Below, piece after piece: positions 51,978 through 61,807 of a stretch of 64,000 nt of DNA. Position 1 is the first letter of the stretch, and each line of letters begins with the position of its first letter. Under the pieces are notes generated by a model. It was not told where the DNA came from. It saw only the letters and a program-made list of their open reading frames with translations, and did no database searches. Position numbers and translations under genes: made by a program. Where the stretch lies: NCBI RefSeq assembly GCF_028201475.1, contig NZ_CP116384.1, forward strand, positions 124,001-188,000, in the 5' to 3' direction. This stretch comes from Vibrio sp. SCSIO 43137. GTDB lineage: Bacteria; Pseudomonadota; Gammaproteobacteria; Enterobacterales; Vibrionaceae.

Positions 51978-53075
51978 TTATTCAGAGTAAGTCGGATAAT
52001 CAGTCAGTCCCTTTTCGGCACCGCCAAACAAGGTAGCAGGATCGTGCTCTGCCAGCGGGTAACCGTGACGAAGCCGGTCAGGTAAATCAGGGTTGGAGAC
52101 AAATGGTCGGCCGAAACCAATCATATCTGCCAGTCCGTCAGCGATAGCGTGTTGTGCTTTTTCTGCGTTGTAACGTCCGGCGTAGATCAGTACGCCCTGA
52201 TAGGCCTCACGCAAAGCACGTTTAAACGAGAGTGGGGTATCCGGTGCATCATCCCAGTCCACTTCGGCGATATGCAGATAAACAATATTAAGCTTGTTCA
52301 GCAAAGTGGCCGCGGCGGTATAAGTTTCGATTGGCTTAGCGTCAACAGTGCCATTTAATGTGGTTAGTGGTGCCAGACGAACCCCGACACGATCGGCGCC
52401 GATGGCGTCACACATGGCTTGCACAACCTCGGCCAGAAAACGCAATCTGTTTTCCAGACTGCCGCCATATTCATCGGTGCGGTTGTTGGCCTCTGAGTCG
52501 ATAAACTGGTTGATCAGATAACCGTTGGCAGCGTGCAGTTCGATACCATCAAAACCGGCTTCCAGCGCATTGATGGCCGCCTGACGATACTCTGCTACCA
52601 CCTGTTTGATTTCTTGCTGTGTCATCTCCCTTGGGGTGACTACATCAACAAAGCCGGGCTCTGAAGTGCCGTTATCAATAAACACCTTTACGTTGTCAGC
52701 TTTGATGGCTGATGAGGAGATTGGCTGAACTCCGCCAATATTATCAGGGTGTGTAACTCTGCCTACGTGCCAGAGCTGGGCAAAGATAGTCCCCCCTTTA
52801 CCATGAACAGCGTCGGTGACCTTTTTCCATCCGGCTATCTGCTCTTGCGTATAAATACCGGGTGTCCACGCGTATCCTTTCGCGGTCGCGGAGATTTGTG
52901 TACCTTCAGAAACAATCAGTCCGGCACCGGCGCGCTGAGCGTAGTAGTCGGCCATCATATCGTTGGCCACGTCACCCGGCTGACTGGCGCGGGAGCGGGT
53001 CATAGGCGGCATAACGATCCGGTTCTGTAAGCTGTTTTTCCCCAGCTGTAGCGTCTGGAACAAAGATGTAGTCAT
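51978..53075 (-). CDS. Old Yellow Enzyme family alkene reductase, second of a pair
   Basis: 365 residues, same family as the gene downstream but clearly diverged: NRIVMPPMTRSRASQPGDVA, FAQLWHVGRVTHP, the substrate pair as H-x2-N in ELHAANGYLINQFID, DEYGGSLENRLRF and AGRYNAEKAQHAI. The Asn variant is typical of many bacterial ene-reductases, so the two paralogues may differ in substrate. AAGGAAA precedes the ATG. It is the first gene of the two-gene operon; 200 bases separate it from the divergent LysR gene. Confidence 0.93.
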   Translation of the reverse strand: MTTSLFQTLQLGKNSLQNRIVMPPMTRSRASQPGDVANDMMADYYAQRAGAGLIVSEGTQISATAKGYAWTPGIYTQEQIAGWKKVTDAVHGKGGTIFAQLWHVGRVTHPDNIGGVQPISSSAIKADNVKVFIDNGTSEPGFVDVVTPREMTQQEIKQVVAEYRQAAINALEAGFDGIELHAANGYLINQFIDSEANNRTDEYGGSLENRLRFLAEVVQAMCDAIGADRVGVRLAPLTTLNGTVDAKPIETYTAAATLLNKLNIVYLHIAEVDWDDAPDTPLSFKRALREAYQGVLIYAGRYNAEKAQHAIADGLADMIGFGRPFVSNPDLPDRLRHGYPLAEHDPATLFGGAEKGLTDYPTYSE

Positions 53076-53275
53076 AATAAGTTTCCTTTATGGGCTTTCG
53101 CTGCATCATATCAAGGTGCAAACCGGGCATTTAGAGCCAAATTAACAATTGATTTTTGTTGTTTTGGCAAAAATAGCCTCGGTTTCACTCTGCTTACATT
53201 TTTCATTTGCTATGTGCCTGCCATCCACTAACATACGGCACTGGTACCCCGTTGGACTAAAGCTAAGGAGATGCA

Positions 53276-54157
53276 ATGCACACCCGTTCTGATGAGTTAG
53301 AAATTCTGCTTGCCGTGGTGGATCACGGTAGTTTTTCAGCTGCGGCAGATGCGTTGAACATTCAGGTCGCTAAAGTCTCAAGGGTACTGAGCAAAATAGA
53401 GAAGCAACTGGGGGTTACTCTGCTTAACCGTACTACCCGTCGTTTGCAATTGACTGAAGAGGGGCTCTATTTTGTTGAATCGGTAAGGAAGTTTTTGCAG
53501 GAATTTGAACAGGCAGAGCAGTCACTGCTTTCTCTTGGTGATGAGCCTAAGGGGAAACTGCGTGTTGATGCGGCCAGCCCGTTTATCATTCACCAGTTGG
53601 TTCCGCTGGTGGAAGCCTTTAAAGCCAAGTATCCCCTTATTTCTCTGGATCTGACTTCCCATGAGGAGTATGTCGATCTTCTGGAGAATAAAACCGATGT
53701 TGCCATCCGTATCGGCAGCATGCCCGATTCAACCCTTCACGCCAGCCACTTGGGCACCAGCCCGCTGCATATCGTTGCCTCACCTGAGTATCTGAAAAAA
53801 CGCGGCACACCTGTCCGTGCTGATCAGTTACAGGATCACAGCATTATCGGTTTTACCAGCCCCAAAATACTTAACCGCTGGGGGCTGAAAGACGACGTGT
53901 ATATCGAGCCCGAAATTTGCGCCAGTAATGGTGAGGCTGTCAGGCAACTTGCTTTAGCGGGTGTCGGTATCGCTTATCTCTCTAACTTTATGGTTAAGCA
54001 GGATATTGAACAGGGCAGGCTGGTTTCTATATTGTCGTCAGAGATGACACCTATGCCGGCAAGAGAACAGGTTAATGCGGTTTACTATAAATCATCATCT
54101 GTTGCCTGCCGAATCTCGGTGTTTATTGAGTTCTTAAAACAGAATCTTGATCTGTAA
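53276..54157 (+). CDS. LysR-family regulator divergent from the ene-reductase pair
   Basis: 293 residues. The N-terminal winged helix is LEILLAVVDHGSFSAAADALNIQVAKVSRVLSKIE (recognised through SFSAAADALNIQVAKVSRVL), and the LysR substrate-binding domain begins near residue 90 (GKLRVDAASPFIIHQLVP). AAGGAG precedes the ATG. The divergent layout with 200 shared bases is the classic arrangement for a LysR regulator and its target, here the two alkene reductases; an electrophile or quinone may be the inducer, which is inference. Confidence 0.92.
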   Translation: MHTRSDELEILLAVVDHGSFSAAADALNIQVAKVSRVLSKIEKQLGVTLLNRTTRRLQLTEEGLYFVESVRKFLQEFEQAEQSLLSLGDEPKGKLRVDAASPFIIHQLVPLVEAFKAKYPLISLDLTSHEEYVDLLENKTDVAIRIGSMPDSTLHASHLGTSPLHIVASPEYLKKRGTPVRADQLQDHSIIGFTSPKILNRWGLKDDVYIEPEICASNGEAVRQLALAGVGIAYLSNFMVKQDIEQGRLVSILSSEMTPMPAREQVNAVYYKSSSVACRISVFIEFLKQNLDL

Positions 54158-54639
54158 TATGTGTATTCAGTTAAATTTCTTATAAGGAAAATTAAATTTC
54201 TTACTCTATTTTTACCGGCGATAAAAATATTATTTAACGTCTGTTATTTCTAATGCATCAAATCATTTAACCTATTAACTTTTATTCCTTGCTTTTCTAA
54301 TGCTATTTTTGACTTTCGTCACGCTTGACTGGTTAGTGTTTACTAAACATGCACTTATGTCACTTATGGTAAGGTTAAATATAAGAATCGATCACGGTTC
54401 TGGTAAGTTAAATTAATCAGATTACATTTTTTAAGTACACTATTTATCAAGTCTCTCCCTATCAATAGCTAATTTAATTCTGTTTTAAATACCTATTTAA
54501 CTATGACTTACATCACATTCACTACGGATTGTTATTTTTCTGATAGCCAGTAAAAAAAATCTGAGTTGTTCCCTTTTCTGCTAAAGACAAAAATAGTGAT
54601 GACTTTTTAAACCCAATCATATTAATAAAAGGATATAAC
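54158..54639. promoter_or_regulatory. Control region of the ytf-type sugar operon
   Basis: 482 AT-rich bases without a gene. It should hold the ytfQ promoter. A CRP-like site is at 54502-54517. Operators of the XylR-like regulator were not identified. No obvious terminator follows the LysR gene. Confidence 0.45.
54502..54517. promoter_or_regulatory. CRP-like site upstream of ytfQ
   Basis: TATGA-CTTACA-TCACA matches TGTGA-N6-TCACA at nine of ten positions. It is 123 bases upstream of the ytfQ start, suitable for activation of a sugar importer. Confidence 0.5.
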
Positions 54640-55581
54640 ATGAAACGGTCGATTAAACCTCTTGTATCGCTTATTGCGCTGGGTGTTTCCCTTGCATCGG
54701 CTCAGGCCTGGGCAACCACTATCGGTTTCTCACAAATAGGTGCTGAGAGTGCGTGGCGTACAGCGGAAACTGAATCTGTGAAAGCAGAGGCGGCAAAAAG
54801 AGGCGTCACACTTAAGTTCTCTGATGCTCAGCAAAAGCAGGAAAATCAGATTAAAGCCATTCGTTCATTTATTGCACAAGGTGTGGACGGCATTATTCTG
54901 GCACCGGTGGTAGAAACTGGCTGGGAGCGGGTACTGAAAGAAGCAAAAAGAGCGGGTATTCCTGTTGTGTTGGTGGACAGGGGCATCAAAGTAAAAGATG
55001 AGAGTTTGTACCTGACTAAAGTCGCTTCTGACTTTGTTTTTGAAGGTCGGTTAGCCGCAGCATGGTTAGCGCAGGAAACGCACGGACAGGCCAATGTTGT
55101 AGAGCTTCAGGGCGGCCCGGGTGCTGCGCCGGCGATCGATCGTAAGAAAGGTTTTGATGAAGTATCTGCTATGTTCCCGGGAATGAAGTTGTTGTCTTCC
55201 CAGACAGGTGAATGGACAAGAACTAAGGGTAAAGAGGTAATGGAAGCCTTCCTGAAGGCACACGGTGACAAGATTGATGCGGTTTATGCCCACAACGATG
55301 ATATGGCGCTGGGTGCGATTCAGGCAATCGAAGAGTATGGCCTTGATGCAGGTAAAGATGTTCTGGTGGTCTCTATCGATGGGGTGAAAGCGGCTTTTCA
55401 GGCCATGGTCGACGGTGATTTAAATGCCACTGTGGATTGTAACCCTCTGTTGGGCCCTCTTGCATTTAATGCTCTGGAAAAAGCATTTAAAGGGCAAAAA
55501 GTGGATAAGTGGGTTGTTACACCAGACAAGATCAACCTTCAGGCTGATGCCGCTGAGATGATCGACAGTCGTAAGTACTAA
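54640..55581 (+). CDS. ytfQ: Sugar ABC transporter periplasmic binding protein (YtfQ-like)
   Basis: 313 residues with a signal peptide (PLVSLIALGVSLASAQAWA). Closely follows E. coli YtfQ: IGFSQIGAESAWRTAETESV, FSDAQQKQENQIKAIRSFIA, VVELQGGPGAAPAIDRKKGF and YAHNDDMALGAIQAIEEYG. YtfQ binds galactofuranose and also arabinose/galactose pyranose forms; ligand-contact residues (SQ, WR, DR, ND) are retained in these segments. AAGGA precedes the ATG. It is the first gene of the operon; a hairpin follows directly and probably raises its expression relative to the downstream genes. Confidence 0.92.
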   Translation: MKRSIKPLVSLIALGVSLASAQAWATTIGFSQIGAESAWRTAETESVKAEAAKRGVTLKFSDAQQKQENQIKAIRSFIAQGVDGIILAPVVETGWERVLKEAKRAGIPVVLVDRGIKVKDESLYLTKVASDFVFEGRLAAAWLAQETHGQANVVELQGGPGAAPAIDRKKGFDEVSAMFPGMKLLSSQTGEWTRTKGKEVMEAFLKAHGDKIDAVYAHNDDMALGAIQAIEEYGLDAGKDVLVVSIDGVKAAFQAMVDGDLNATVDCNPLLGPLAFNALEKAFKGQKVDKWVVTPDKINLQADAAEMIDSRKY

Positions 55582-55587
55582 CAGCAG

Positions 55588-55617
55588 ATGGCCTCCGGTT
55601 ATACAGCCGGAGGTCAT
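55588..55617 (+). terminator. Hairpin between ytfQ and ytfR (attenuating terminator)
   Basis: An 11-bp stem 55588-55598/55607-55617 (core CCTCCGG/CCGGAGG, one G-T pair) with an 8-base loop, followed by TTCTATTTTTTAT. Placed six bases behind the binding-protein stop, a common way to keep the binding protein in excess over the membrane components. Confidence 0.75.
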
Positions 55618-55746
55618 TTCTATTTTTTATACCTGATGCAGCATAGTGGCTGTGCAGAGCATCATGTGTTTAAAAGGTGCCGTTATTGCAGCCGTTATTG
55701 CAGCCGTTGTTTTCATAGGCGCCTTATTTTTAGAAGCAATCAAATC

Positions 55747-57255
55747 ATGCGAAATGACACAATTCTTAGTATTCAAAACCTGAGCAAATCGTTTCCCGGT
55801 GTTAAAGCGCTTAATCAGGTGCAGTTTGAACTGTTCCGCGGTGAGATTATGGCTCTTCTCGGGGGCAATGGCGCAGGAAAGTCCACCTTAATCAAATGTA
55901 TGACAGGTGTTTACAGTAGTGATGAGGGCAGTGTCTGTCTGGACGGCAGTGATATTACAAACCAGACTGCTGAATCTATACAGAGTCAGGGAATAAGTAC
56001 GGTTCATCAGGAGGTAAACCTGATCCCTTCCCTTTCTGTGGCTGAAAACATCTATTTAGGCAGGCAACCTTATAAAGGCGGAAAAATTGACTGGCACTAT
56101 ATGAACAGCCGCGCGACAAGCCTGCTGGCGGAGATGAATGTCCATGTGGATGTCACCAGAAACCTCAATGAGTATTCATTAGCCATTCAGCAAATGGTCG
56201 CTATCGCCCGTGGTGTGGATATGTCCGCCAAAGTGCTGATTCTGGATGAACCCACGGCAAGTCTCGACAGTCAGGAGTGTGATGAACTGTTCACCCTGAT
56301 GAAAAAGCTGAAGGCAAAGGGGATAGGTATCATCTTTGTTACCCATTTTCTTGATCAGGTCTATGCGGTTTGTGACCGTATTACGGTGCTTCGGAATGGC
56401 CAGTATGTAGATACTAAACCGGTCAGCGAACTGCCACAGGTTGATCTGATTGCCCTGATGTTGGGTAAGGCTTTGCAGAATGGCTACCAGAGTGAAAAAC
56501 ATAAGCATATAGCAGATGAGAGTGAGGTTCCCTTCCTGAGTGCTGAAAATATCGGCCGCAAGGGGCTAATCAACCCTTGTAACCTGACCCTGCGACAGGG
56601 GGAAGCAATGGGGCTTGGCGGTCTGCTGGGTTCGGGACGTACTGAGTTAGCCAAGTTGCTGTTTGGGCTGGAAAAACCAGATTCGGGCACCTTGAAGATA
56701 AATGGCGAAGTGAAGCAGTTTCAGTCACCGTATGATGCCATAAGGCAGGGGATGGCATTTTGTCCCGAAGACAGGAAAACCGAAGGGGTTATTGGTGAGC
56801 TTTCAGTTCTGGAGAATATGATCCTGGCACTTCAGGCTAAGCAAGGCTGGGCCCGTATGTTGAGCATCTCAGAGCAGAAAGAGATTGCCCGCCGCTTTAT
56901 CCGTTCCCTCAACATTGTTACTTCGGATATTTACAAACCGGTAAAAGATCTGAGTGGCGGTAACCAGCAGAAAGTGATTCTGGCCCGCTGGCTGGCGTCT
57001 AATCCTTACCTTCTTATTCTTGATGAGCCGACACGTGGTATTGATGTCGGGGCTAAATCAGAAATTCTTCAGATTATTGATGAGCTGTGTAAACAGGGTA
57101 TGGCCCTGATGGTTATCTCGTCTGAACTGGATGAGGTGGTGGAGTTCAGTGACCGGATTGCGGTACTTAAAGATCATCATAAAGTCGGGGAGCTGAGTGG
57201 TGATGAGATTTCGTCACAGAACCTGATGGAAGCCATTGCTCAGGAGGCAGTATGA
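55747..57255 (+). CDS. ytfR: Sugar ABC transporter ATPase with two nucleotide domains (YtfR-like)
   Basis: 502 residues from the ATG at 55747; a longer reading runs back into the hairpin region. N-terminal half: Walker A LLGGNGAGKSTLIKCMTG, Q-loop HQEVNLIPSL and Walker B VLILDEPTASLDSQE. C-terminal half: degenerate Walker A GLLGSGRTELAKLLFG, signature LSGGNQQKVILARWLAS and Walker B LLILDEPTRGIDVG. This two-domain layout is the RbsA/MglA/YtfR type. It powers the YtfT/YjfF permease pair. It ends in an ATGA overlap with ytfT. Confidence 0.93.
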   Translation: MRNDTILSIQNLSKSFPGVKALNQVQFELFRGEIMALLGGNGAGKSTLIKCMTGVYSSDEGSVCLDGSDITNQTAESIQSQGISTVHQEVNLIPSLSVAENIYLGRQPYKGGKIDWHYMNSRATSLLAEMNVHVDVTRNLNEYSLAIQQMVAIARGVDMSAKVLILDEPTASLDSQECDELFTLMKKLKAKGIGIIFVTHFLDQVYAVCDRITVLRNGQYVDTKPVSELPQVDLIALMLGKALQNGYQSEKHKHIADESEVPFLSAENIGRKGLINPCNLTLRQGEAMGLGGLLGSGRTELAKLLFGLEKPDSGTLKINGEVKQFQSPYDAIRQGMAFCPEDRKTEGVIGELSVLENMILALQAKQGWARMLSISEQKEIARRFIRSLNIVTSDIYKPVKDLSGGNQQKVILARWLASNPYLLILDEPTRGIDVGAKSEILQIIDELCKQGMALMVISSELDEVVEFSDRIAVLKDHHKVGELSGDEISSQNLMEAIAQEAV

Positions 57256-58307
57256 ATACTCTGAAACTTAAAACCGCTGTGGCTGAATCCGGCCAGCTTC
57301 AGCAGGTACTTCATAGCCGGTTGTTTTATCCCTTGCTTGCCCTTGGTTTGTTGCTAATGTTCAACCTGATAACGGATCCTTCTTTCTTTGCGATCGAGCT
57401 GAAAGACGGCCACCTGTTCGGCAGTGTTATTGATGTACTGAACCGTGCCGCTCCTGTTGCTTTGCTTGCTATAGGCATGACTCTTGTTATCGCCACCGGA
57501 GGCATTGACCTCTCCGTCGGTGCTATTATTGCCATTTCCGGCGCAACCTGTGCTTACCTGATTGAGCAGCAGATAGTGACGTCGACTATGGCCATTATCA
57601 GCTGCGGGATTTTGGTGGCTATGCTGGCCGGATTATGGAATGGCGTACTGATCACCATGCTGGGTATTCAGCCTATTATTGCCACTCTGATATTAATGGT
57701 AGCGGGGCGGGGTATTGCCCAGTTGATTACTAATGGCCAGATTGTCACTTTCAGCCATGAAGGTTTTGAGTTTATCGGCGGTGGTTTTCTGTTTGGTCTG
57801 CCTTTCTCAATCATATTGGTTGGCCTTACCTACGGCCTTACTTACCTGCTGCTTAAGAAAACGGCGCTCGGGTTGTTTATCGCCTCCATTGGTGCCAATC
57901 CGGTCGCCAGCCGCTATGTGGGGATCAAGGAGCCGTTAATCAAGATTCTTGTCTATGTGTTCAGTGGTTTATGTGCCGGTCTGGCCGGAATGATTCTAAC
58001 CAGTGATATTCAGGGAGCTGATGCCAACAATGCTGGTTTATGGTCGGAACTGGATGCCATTCTGGCTGTGGTTATCGGCGGCACGGCGCTAACGGGTGGC
58101 CGGTACTACATAGGTACAACTCTGATCGGGGTGCTGATTCTGCAAACCATGACCACCACCATTCTGACTAATGGCCTGCCGGTACAGTTTACTCATATGG
58201 TAAAGGCAGCGGTGGTGATTCTGGTTATGTTGGTGATGTCACCTAAATTCAGGAGTGAGTTAAAGTCACTGAGTGTTTCAACAAAGACAAGTAAGGGCAA
58301 GAAATGA
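57252..58307 (+). CDS. ytfT: Sugar ABC transporter permease (YtfT-like)
   Basis: 351 residues, about nine to ten membrane helices of the RbsC/BPD_transp_2 family. Conserved family segment near the first third: AIGMTLVIATGGIDLSVGAI; near the end: LDAILAVVIGGTALTGGRYY. AGGAGG immediately before the ATG lies within the end of ytfR, and the ATG overlaps its stop. It pairs with the next gene to form a heterodimeric permease. Confidence 0.92.
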   Translation: MNTLKLKTAVAESGQLQQVLHSRLFYPLLALGLLLMFNLITDPSFFAIELKDGHLFGSVIDVLNRAAPVALLAIGMTLVIATGGIDLSVGAIIAISGATCAYLIEQQIVTSTMAIISCGILVAMLAGLWNGVLITMLGIQPIIATLILMVAGRGIAQLITNGQIVTFSHEGFEFIGGGFLFGLPFSIILVGLTYGLTYLLLKKTALGLFIASIGANPVASRYVGIKEPLIKILVYVFSGLCAGLAGMILTSDIQGADANNAGLWSELDAILAVVIGGTALTGGRYYIGTTLIGVLILQTMTTTILTNGLPVQFTHMVKAAVVILVMLVMSPKFRSELKSLSVSTKTSKGKK

Positions 58308-59305
58308 ACCTGAGATATATGCCTCTGTTTGCCACTGTGGTGGTATTTGTCGCGCTGTATAGCTTTGGATCGATACAGTTTGATTCCTTCTTCTCCATGA
58401 GGGTGTTTACTAACCTGTTTACTGACAACGCCTTTCTGGTGATTACGGCTATCGGCATGACTTTTGTCATTCTGTCCGGCGGAATCGATTTATCCGTAGG
58501 CTCTATGATTGCCTGCGTTGGGGTAAGTGCCGCTGTGCTTATTGAGCATATGCAGCTTCATCCTATTCTGGCCTTTGCCATTATTCTGTCTGCGGCTTCT
58601 CTGTTTGGGGGCTTTATGGGGCTGCTGATTGAGCGTTATGAGTTACCGCCGTTTATTGTCACCCTTGCCGGAATGTTTTTCCTGCGTGGTCTTTCATTTG
58701 TTATCAGTATTGAGTCGATACCCATTACTCATCCTTTTTATGATGCAGTAGCCGACTTCTCCATTCCATTGTTTGATAAAGGCAGTTTAACCGTCAGCAG
58801 CTTAATTATGTTTCTGGTACTCGGGCTGGCGATATATATGGCTCACTACACCCGTATGGGGCGTAACATTTATGCTATCGGAGGCAGCGAACATTCAGCA
58901 AGATTGTTGGGGATTCCGGTTTCACGAACCAAGGTGATGATCTATGCCATGAACAGTTTTCTGGCGGCGCTGGGAGGTATTGTTTTCACCTTCTATACCT
59001 TCAGTGGTTATTCTCTTGCCGCGATGGGACTGGAGCTGGACGCGATTGCTTCAGTGGTGATTGGCGGCACCTTGTTAACTGGTGGTGTTGGTTATGTATT
59101 TGGTACCTTGTTTGGCGTTCTGATTCAGGGGGTTATTCAGACCATTATCTCTTTCGACGGTACCCTGAACAGTTGGTGGACTAAGATATTTATCGGGCTA
59201 TTGCTGTTTATCTTTATCGCCATGCAGCGCTTCCTCTCTTCCGGTAAGTTAGTCAGCTTTATTGAGAAGTTCAGGGTGGCAAAAGCCGATAAGATAGCAG
59301 TGTAA
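58304..59305 (+). CDS. yjfF: Sugar ABC transporter permease (YjfF-like)
   Basis: 333 residues, same permease family: AIGMTFVILSGGIDLSVGSM, YELPPFIVTLAGMFFLRGLS, LELDAIASVVIGGTLLTGGV. It corresponds to E. coli YjfF, the second permease of the ytfQRT-yjfF importer. It overlaps the ytfT stop by four bases (ATGA). The C-terminal cytoplasmic tail is short and basic. Confidence 0.92.
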   Translation: MNLRYMPLFATVVVFVALYSFGSIQFDSFFSMRVFTNLFTDNAFLVITAIGMTFVILSGGIDLSVGSMIACVGVSAAVLIEHMQLHPILAFAIILSAASLFGGFMGLLIERYELPPFIVTLAGMFFLRGLSFVISIESIPITHPFYDAVADFSIPLFDKGSLTVSSLIMFLVLGLAIYMAHYTRMGRNIYAIGGSEHSARLLGIPVSRTKVMIYAMNSFLAALGGIVFTFYTFSGYSLAAMGLELDAIASVVIGGTLLTGGVGYVFGTLFGVLIQGVIQTIISFDGTLNSWWTKIFIGLLLFIFIAMQRFLSSGKLVSFIEKFRVAKADKIAV

Positions 59306-59327
59306 AGTAACGGCAGGGATGCGGAGA

Positions 59328-60563
59328 ATGCGGGATAACAGAGTAAAAAGCCTTAAAATAGATAACCGGAATCTGCTTAACCGGCCCTTTCGGGTGGCAA
59401 TTCTGCTTAACTCAAAATTCTCCGCCCACTGCCGGATCCTCTCCGGTGTGAGTGATTATGTGCAGCAACACGCTATTAAATGGTCTGTGGTACTGAATCA
59501 TGAGCTGAGGTACCGCAAAGGAGAAGAGTTAGATCTCTGGTTTGACGCAATTATTGCTGACTATAACCAGCCTCATATACGCCAGTTGCTGGAACCGTTG
59601 GATATTCCGGTTATCGGCCTCACCAGCGGAATGGACCAACTGGAACATCAGGTGAGGCATCCGGTTATTACCCTTAATAACACAGAGATCGTTTCTATGG
59701 CTTATGAGTTTCTGTTAGCCAAGGGAATTGATCATATCGCCTTTTACGGCCTAAAAGATGATAACAGCGGCAACTGGCAGACTTCCCGCCTTGATCACTA
59801 TCTGGATCGCCAGCAGGGGCGGGGGAAAAAGAACTTTGTTTATATGGGTAATAAGGCCAGTTTTACCAGCTGGACAGAAGAGCTGGATAGCTTGTCTCAC
59901 TGGCTGGATGGTTTACCTAAACCGTGTGGTGTCATTGTCACCAGTGATGTCAGGGCGCGTACATTAATATCAGCCTGCGAGTCCCGTAACCTGATTATTC
60001 CCGATGAGGTTTCTGTGGTGAGTATCGGTGACATTCAGCATAGTGAGTTTTTCCAGCCCGTCTCTCTTTCTACCGTGGATCCAAATTACTATCAGATGGG
60101 ATATCGTGCCGGTGAACTATTGGCGGCTTCCCTGAGTGGATCCAAGGTGAAAAAACAGACGCTGATTAAACCGGAGCTTATCTCTGAAGGTAGCAGCACC
60201 GACTTCAGGGCGGCGGTTGATCACTCTGTTATCCGCGCTCTGCATTTTATCCGGCAAAACTACTCTAACGGAATCAAAGCCCAGCAGGTGATCGACTACG
60301 CCGGTTGCTCCCGTACCCTGCTGGAACAGAAGTTTAAAGCTCAGGTAGGCCACTCTATTCACAATGAAATTCATAACCTGCGACTAGAGAAAGTATGCCG
60401 GCTTTTGATTGAGGAAGAGGCTCTGAGTATTGCTGAAGTGGCTAAGTTATCGGGTTACCCTTCCAGCCAGTACCTCTATGAGCTGTTTCGTAAGGAGTTC
60501 GGCTTGACGCCGACGGAATATAAACAGCAGTCGTTGCAATCCTGCGATGCAGAGCAGGCTTAA
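59328..60563 (+). CDS. XylR-like AraC regulator with sugar-binding domain
   Basis: About 411 residues; the ATG at 59328 has AGGGA eight bases upstream, better than the ATG at 59319. N-terminal part (about 20-290) is a LacI/periplasmic-binding-like ligand domain (FRVAILLNSKFSAHCRILSG, PCGVIVTSDVRARTLISACE). The C-terminal 100 residues are an AraC DNA-binding domain (AQQVIDYAGCSRTLLEQKFK and SIAEVAKLSGYPSSQYLYEL). This is the XylR architecture. It is the last gene of the importer operon, 22 bases after yjfF, and probably senses the imported sugar and activates ytfQ. It replaces the usual separate regulator. Confidence 0.9.
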   Translation: MRDNRVKSLKIDNRNLLNRPFRVAILLNSKFSAHCRILSGVSDYVQQHAIKWSVVLNHELRYRKGEELDLWFDAIIADYNQPHIRQLLEPLDIPVIGLTSGMDQLEHQVRHPVITLNNTEIVSMAYEFLLAKGIDHIAFYGLKDDNSGNWQTSRLDHYLDRQQGRGKKNFVYMGNKASFTSWTEELDSLSHWLDGLPKPCGVIVTSDVRARTLISACESRNLIIPDEVSVVSIGDIQHSEFFQPVSLSTVDPNYYQMGYRAGELLAASLSGSKVKKQTLIKPELISEGSSTDFRAAVDHSVIRALHFIRQNYSNGIKAQQVIDYAGCSRTLLEQKFKAQVGHSIHNEIHNLRLEKVCRLLIEEEALSIAEVAKLSGYPSSQYLYELFRKEFGLTPTEYKQQSLQSCDAEQA

Positions 60564-60611
60564 AGATAAAAGTCAGTGCCTGAGTGGGAGCGCAAAAACG
60601 GTGTACCACGA

Positions 60612-60650
60612 TAGTGCGGCAGAACTCAATATTAAGTTCTGCCGGCACTA
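60612..60650. terminator. Bidirectional terminator between the importer and thiamine operons
   Basis: TAGTGC-GGCAGAACT (60612-60626) pairs with AGTTCTGCC-G-GCACTA (60635-60650), one bulged G, 8-base loop. It lies between convergent gene ends at 60563 and 60695. Confidence 0.75.
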
Positions 60651-60694
60651 ATGCTTAGCTTTTTCAGCCGGTATAGAAGAGGACTTGCCCCGCA

Positions 60695-61807
60695 TTAAGC
60701 TCGGTAAATATACTCCCAATCTTTAAATACGGGCTGTAATCCGTTTTTCTGCATTGCATTCGCAACTTCTTTGGTTTTACGCTGATCTGAAACCGAAAAC
60801 TGTTCCAGTTCCTTCGCTGTTTTGGCATAACCTCCCGGCTGGGTTCTGGACTCAGCCGATATATTCGTAATGCCGAGAGGAACCACGTTATCGCGAAATG
60901 CTGAACTTTCCCGGGTAGAGAGTGATAGTTCAACAGAAGGGCTGAATATTCGGTAAGCGCATATTAGTTGTACCAGTTCCCTGTCTGATATCTCATTGAT
61001 TTCCATATTCATTCCTTCACATGGACGCAAGCGTGGAAAAGATACAGAATAGCGGGTTTTCCAGTATCGGTTTTCCAGATAGCGAAGATGACTGGCAGTG
61101 GCAAAACTGTCAATGCGCCAGTCATGTAACCCTAGCAGAGCTCCAAGACCGACTTTATCAATTTCCGACTGACATAATCGCTCGGCCGTTTCCAGCCGGA
61201 AATCAAAATCGGTTTTATTGCCCCGGAGGTGATGTCGTTTATAAGTATGGCGATGGTAGGTTTCCTGATAGACATAAACCGCATTAAGACCAAGTAGTTT
61301 TAACTCGCAATACTCTTCTGCAGAAAGAGGCTGTACTTCCAGCGCCACATAACTAAAGTGCTCTTTCGCTAGAGGTAACACCTGCCGGAAATAGTTTATG
61401 CCGACCTTACGTGTGTGTTCTCCGGTCACCAGCAATATCGAGTCATAACCCTTTTGCTTGATAGCAAGAAACTCCTCCCTGACATCTTGCATCGATAAGG
61501 TTCGCCTCTTAATGCGGTTTTCCATTGAAAAACCGCAATAAGTGCAACTATTAGAGCAAAGGTTAGAGAGATATAGCGGAATATAAAACGATACGGTCGC
61601 ACCAAAACGCTGACGGGTTAACTGCTGAGATTTATGAGCGATCTGTTCAAGATAAGCTCCGGCAGCCGGTGATATCAGTGCTTTAAAATCTTCGATATCA
61701 CATCTGTTTTTCGACAGAGCCTGTTCAACATCACGCCCGCTCTTTTGCATAATCTCATCTTTAACTGTTTGCCAGTCAGAATCCGTTATCCATTGCGAAA
61801 ATGTCAT
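60695..61807 (-). CDS. thiH: 2-iminoacetate synthase (tyrosine lyase) ThiH
   Basis: 370 residues, radical SAM enzyme that splits tyrosine into p-cresol and dehydroglycine for the thiazole of thiamine. The [4Fe-4S] motif C-x3-C-x2-C is [20 protein letters not shown], and the family pattern [16 protein letters not shown] and RLRPCEGM follow. AAGGAG precedes the ATG, which overlaps the thiG stop (ATGA). Last gene of the thi operon; the oxygen-sensitive ThiH route, not ThiO, is used here. Confidence 0.95.
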   Translation of the reverse strand: MTFSQWITDSDWQTVKDEIMQKSGRDVEQALSKNRCDIEDFKALISPAAGAYLEQIAHKSQQLTRQRFGATVSFYIPLYLSNLCSNSCTYCGFSMENRIKRRTLSMQDVREEFLAIKQKGYDSILLVTGEHTRKVGINYFRQVLPLAKEHFSYVALEVQPLSAEEYCELKLLGLNAVYVYQETYHRHTYKRHHLRGNKTDFDFRLETAERLCQSEIDKVGLGALLGLHDWRIDSFATASHLRYLENRYWKTRYSVSFPRLRPCEGMNMEINEISDRELVQLICAYRIFSPSVELSLSTRESSAFRDNVVPLGITNISAESRTQPGGYAKTAKELEQFSVSDQRKTKEVANAMQKNGLQPVFKDWEYIYRA

